This document shows, one piece after another, positions 7,601 to 9,036 of a stretch of 9,036 bases of DNA; within the stretch, counting starts at the first letter, position 1; every line of letters starts with the position of its first letter. A model generated the notes under the pieces. It ran no database searches, was not told the DNA's origin, and worked only from the letters and a program-made list of their open reading frames with translations. A program made the position numbers and the translations under genes. Source of the DNA: JBAZOJ01 sp041648755 (GTDB lineage Bacteria; Planctomycetota; B143-G9). Location: NCBI GenBank assembly GCA_041648755.1, contig JBAZOJ010000156.1:1-9036 (forward strand), written 5' to 3'.

Positions 7601-7876
7601 CCACCCGACCACATAGAGCACGTAGAGATACAACGGCGGATAGTCAACTTGGACAGTCTGCTGATGATAGAACTGGTCGAAAGGAACGAGTTGCAGGTCC
7701 CTCGCCCAAGGACGGAAGAAGTAATCGAAGTCGTAGACATATCCGGGATGGGACATCAGGGCGATGCGGATGCCAGCTCCAAAGGCCAGCAGGACTCCCA
7801 GTTTGAGGAAGTCCATCCGAGTCATCACCGGCCCTTTGCGGCCCGGAACAAGTGGTTTCAGCACAGTCTTGGCCAT
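4649..7876 (-). CDS. Fused GT-C glycosyltransferase: Gpi18-like mannosyltransferase + protein O-mannosyltransferase (PMT/GT39)
   Basis: This is a 1075-residue polytopic membrane protein with two glycosyltransferase halves. Residues about 20-460 resemble Gpi18-like mannosyltransferases (COG5542 type): acidic first loop YDFDYF (48-53), DYPPLYLY (78-85), GAVWGQVDS (165-173), KPQ (205-207), and RMHERYPLPA (363-372), with many hydrophobic helices between. A polar linker (about 462-525) leads to a PMT half. That half has the first-loop acidic pair FDEEYF (556-561), THPHMGK (585-591), SRLCTID (654-660) and SSKW (700-703). The C-terminal PMT segment carries HPYESRWYHWPLLLK (914-928), GNPLLFWFG (952-960) and YHYLPAQPF (1004-1012). 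Residues about 733-788 form an Ala/Pro-rich insert. PMT enzymes move mannose from a polyprenyl-phosphate carrier to Ser/Thr of secreted proteins; the sugar used here is not certain. The ATG at 7876 has only a weak AGAAG. Both halves look intact. Confidence 0.88.
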   Translation of the reverse strand: MAKTVLKPLVPGRKGPVMTRMDFLKLGVLLAFGAGIRIALMSHPGYVYDFDYFFRPWARDLQLVPFDQFYHQQTVQVDYPPLYLYVLYVVGWVGKLLGVNFGTPLVYDDVATGLGARFLLKTPALFADLGLGVLTYFIARRWFPKFNPLLAAALVVFNPVLLYDGAVWGQVDSIVALFAVAVAVLLASDRLVWASLVYTLSITFKPQMIFMMPVIAAVLLLSLLDRRKWLQMALIPPVVVVSFTMAVAPFAGTWNPWLCGKWFTNLLAEMEGKYQSLSMNMWNFWKALGDALQPDVPKDTASIISGLPAGADAHMPSFHTVGLILIALLSVFVFLMILKRRDFGTIFLGSAVMFLGVSLLGTRMHERYPLPAVILLGFAALSFAPMWFPFAMTSLLNLVNMHAVLTGFLFLVFKPLAEGGYGYEPNRFLCDLSNSKGVVALSIVFFYSSFFLMSAYLFMVSFRKIGDSTDPEEPEGKLEQRDTPGMKRVFSAILAKIPDVTAISDTAFFQRILRFIGPRAPVTKFVRADVLILLFFLFVGGAIYFFNYWNPPYLYFDEEYFAKTDRQIAQLESLYPIVGYPWETTHPHMGKLLQASFIKMFGFQPWSYRIPNLLFGVLTILFLYMLARDIFKSRRMGFFSAFFFMLCGLGFAQSRLCTIDAPSVFFMVLAFFCFYKYFGKLWPALPALTCTAVAIGLAISSKWTSVFAMGMLITLMFVREGWDLLAKLNERHRAKVAAADAAAVAAATALAEPHVEPLAIPEGGVIPPESEPVPAPTPVPIFPSLSSSIWRFLAGMSGLLIFLVLVPLCIYAFSFVRLIDMDQSGLAKMNVYKSKYDKSTAGKALWLALSEFGEPVEYDRPATGDPDEDKGRKVTVVSYSAKTLKGVFVLALEKSRDMYEYHSGVGTDQYYTPHPYESRWYHWPLLLKIIWYDSFSTDYYDTKQVAGVVAIGNPLLFWFGLPCVIFLLWGIFEELSWGLVFVAAGFVFLYLPWVISPRKVTFLYHYLPAQPFMAMAVAYTMEDFWHDKLTRLFTILFVVAVVIVFFYFYPLLNFLPLSESAFKARLWNSAWGVGY

Positions 7877-7901
7877 TGCTTCTTTCGAGCGAGAGGCAGA
7901 G

Positions 7902-7928
7902 ATTATAGCCCCTACTAACGCCGTTCAA
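7902..7928 (-). promoter_or_regulatory. Promoter of the fused glycosyltransferase gene
   Basis: A perfect TATAAT -10 box (7907-7902) lies about 25 bases before the ATG. The candidate -35 box is TTGAAC (7928-7923) with a short 15-base spacer; TTGTTG three bases further upstream gives an 18-base spacer. The -35 region starts right after the T-run of the upstream gene's terminator, so the glycosyltransferase gene is an independent transcription unit. Confidence 0.6.
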
Positions 7929-7929
7929 C

Positions 7930-7956
7930 AAAAAAGGGGGCCCGGAGGCCCCCTTT
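7930..7956 (-). terminator. Rho-independent terminator of the CFI-box protein gene
   Basis: On the minus strand a 10-base-pair perfect stem, AAAGGGGGCC pairing with GGCCCCCTTT (7956-7947 with 7942-7933), closes a TCCG tetraloop and runs into six T residues (7935-7930). It begins 17 bases past the TAA stop of the upstream gene. The opposite strand has only three T after the stem, so termination is mainly in the minus direction. Confidence 0.93.
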
Positions 7957-7973
7957 ATAACGACAGAATCAGG

Positions 7974-9036
7974 TTAAGGTAACAGCAAAGCCATCAGTTT
8001 TCGTGCAGACTCGCTCTTTGCCAGGGCCACAGCGGCTGCCGGGGAGACCGCGTAGTACAAGTTCACAAGCTGGATTCCGCTTTCGGAAGCAGTGACTGTC
8101 TCATCTCTTGAATTAGTAAGACGCCCAACCGCATCGGAGGCCATTGTCCCGAAGGCTGCGGTCGCTATAAAGCACCCGCCGCCGCCACCGGATGTCGGGG
8201 TAACAGTCCCGCCGCCGTCGCCATCGCCGCCGTCAGTGGCAGTGCCGGTAGCGTCGATGTATCCGGGCTTCCCGGAGTGAATAAACGCGATGGCCGGTTT
8301 GCCGGAGATCAGCGTTATGTCAGTGGAGCCATCCACTCCGCCCTGGACAAGGATGCTCTTCTCCCATCCCGTCGCAGTCTGCTTTGCATAGAGAAGGTTG
8401 ACGCGGTCGCTGTAGCTGATGTGCGCATAGCCCGCGCTATCGAGGACGATTGACGTGTAGTAGCCGGTGTCTCCCTGGTTATCGACCAACTCGTCGAGCC
8501 ATCCTTCTCCATTGTACCGGATGCAGTGCAGGCTGGACGCGCCCGGAGCATCAAGGGACTGATAGGCGACGAAAGGAACTCCGCCCTTGTCCAGCGCGAT
8601 CGAGCAGAAGAACCCGGCAAATTGCGGAACAATCGTCTCCGTGTTCCACATTTCGCCATCGCACGTAGCGAAGAACAGCCCTTTGGTTCCGCCGGAGCGT
8701 GCAAAAACAACCACCGGCGATTCGTTGTAAGCGGGAATCGCAATTGCGTTGAAGAAGCCTGCGCCCTCGCTATTGTCAATGGTCTGGACATCCCAGCCTC
8801 CAGGAATGCTGTGGGCGACCTTCAGGGAAGCGTCTGCGACATCGAAGTACGAAATGTAGACATCTGAGCCATTGCGCGCGACACTACAGCGCGTACCGGA
8901 GTTGCCGAGTGCAAAGGTGCCCCCGGTGTCCCCGTCGGTCTTTGCCGAGAAGTCGTCTTCCAAGTACACGAGCCCTACCGGGTCTTCGCGACTGAAGACT
9001 ATCGAGACGATTCCATCGCTGCCCGCGGCGGCATCG
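7974..9036 (-). CDS. Secreted-type beta-propeller-like repeat protein with CFI-box C-terminal domain (N-terminus outside window)
   Basis: The reading frame is open to the right edge, so the true start lies beyond 9036; 353 residues are visible. A GTG at 8969 is in frame but sits mid-repeat and is unlikely to be the start. Most of the visible part (about 9000-8240) consists of four to five degenerate repeats of roughly 45-50 residues, with a pattern like SIVLDSAGYAHISYSD, then LLYAKQT, then GW followed by a polar strand. Similar units appear in BNR/sialidase-like and other beta-propeller surface proteins. Next come a Gly/Asp/Thr linker (8235-8175) and the motif CFIATAAFG (8174-8148) with about 55 residues more: SRDETV, GIQLVNLYYAVSPAAA and a final hydrophobic ALLLP. 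This matches the CFI-box-CTERM domain seen at the end of many exported proteins, whose role is not settled. Function unknown. A signal peptide, if present, is out of view. Confidence 0.85.
   Translation of the reverse strand, partial: DAAAGSDGIVSIVFSREDPVGLVYLEDDFSAKTDGDTGGTFALGNSGTRCSVARNGSDVYISYFDVADASLKVAHSIPGGWDVQTIDNSEGAGFFNAIAIPAYNESPVVVFARSGGTKGLFFATCDGEMWNTETIVPQFAGFFCSIALDKGGVPFVAYQSLDAPGASSLHCIRYNGEGWLDELVDNQGDTGYYTSIVLDSAGYAHISYSDRVNLLYAKQTATGWEKSILVQGGVDGSTDITLISGKPAIAFIHSGKPGYIDATGTATDGGDGDGGGTVTPTSGGGGGCFIATAAFGTMASDAVGRLTNSRDETVTASESGIQLVNLYYAVSPAAAVALAKSESARKLMALLLP
8175..8235 (-). other. Low-complexity linker coding region (Gly/Asp/Thr) before the CFI box
   Basis: The DNA is dominated by GGC/GGT-type codons and encodes a flexible DGGDGDGGGTVTPTSGGGGG stretch directly before the CFI-box cysteine. 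Such a linker typically sits between a folded extracellular region and a C-terminal sorting or processing domain. It is part of the gene above, not a separate gene. Confidence 0.8.

Noticed and set aside
8160..8240. Tandem repeat or CRISPR-like array in the GGC-rich stretch
   Set aside because: The irregular CCGCCG runs are explained by glycine codons of the protein linker; there are no regular repeat and spacer units.

Overview
All seven genes in this window lie on the minus strand, so the window reads right to left. The DNA has moderate GC (mid-50s by eye), Shine-Dalgarno type starts and bacterial gene families throughout. The organism is a bacterium I cannot place with confidence. A Hanks-type Ser/Thr kinase with a zinc ribbon, a secreted-type protein with a CFI-box C-terminus and a giant GT-C glycosyltransferase suggest a deep-branching or environmental lineage with an elaborate envelope (Planctomycetota, Deltaproteobacteria or candidate-phylum style). 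That is inference only.

In order of transcription: (1) The 3' part of a gene entering at the right edge (9036 to 7974) encodes a beta-propeller-like repeat protein with a Gly-rich linker and a CFI-box C-terminal domain. It is closed by a strong intrinsic terminator (7956 to 7930). (2) A promoter with a perfect TATAAT -10 box abuts that terminator and drives a 1075-residue membrane protein (7876 to 4649). It appears to be a natural fusion of a Gpi18-like polytopic mannosyltransferase and a protein O-mannosyltransferase (PMT, GT39). (3) After a 76-base gap with a plausible promoter comes a tight cluster: ribBA (4572 to 3340), ribH (3330 to 2863), nusB (2849 to 2364), a PHP-domain phosphoesterase (2367 to 1516), ftsY (1512 to 583) and the 5' part of a Ser/Thr protein kinase (572 to beyond base 1).

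The third block looks like one operon: spacings run from a 4-base overlap to 13 bases, and each Shine-Dalgarno lies inside or next to the previous gene's end. It combines two riboflavin-pathway enzymes (ribD and ribE are not here), a transcription antitermination factor, a nucleotide or RNA-end phosphoesterase, the SRP receptor and a signalling kinase. Mixed housekeeping operons of this kind are common; the kinase at the end is the unusual member.

The most interesting points are the double GT-C fusion, the Gln in place of the usual metal-binding His in the DHBP synthase half of RibBA, the kinase with an N-terminal zinc ribbon coupled to ftsY, and the CFI-box repeat protein next to the glycosyltransferase. 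I saw no mobile element, CRISPR array, tRNA or rRNA. No gene-free stretch exceeds 100 bases.
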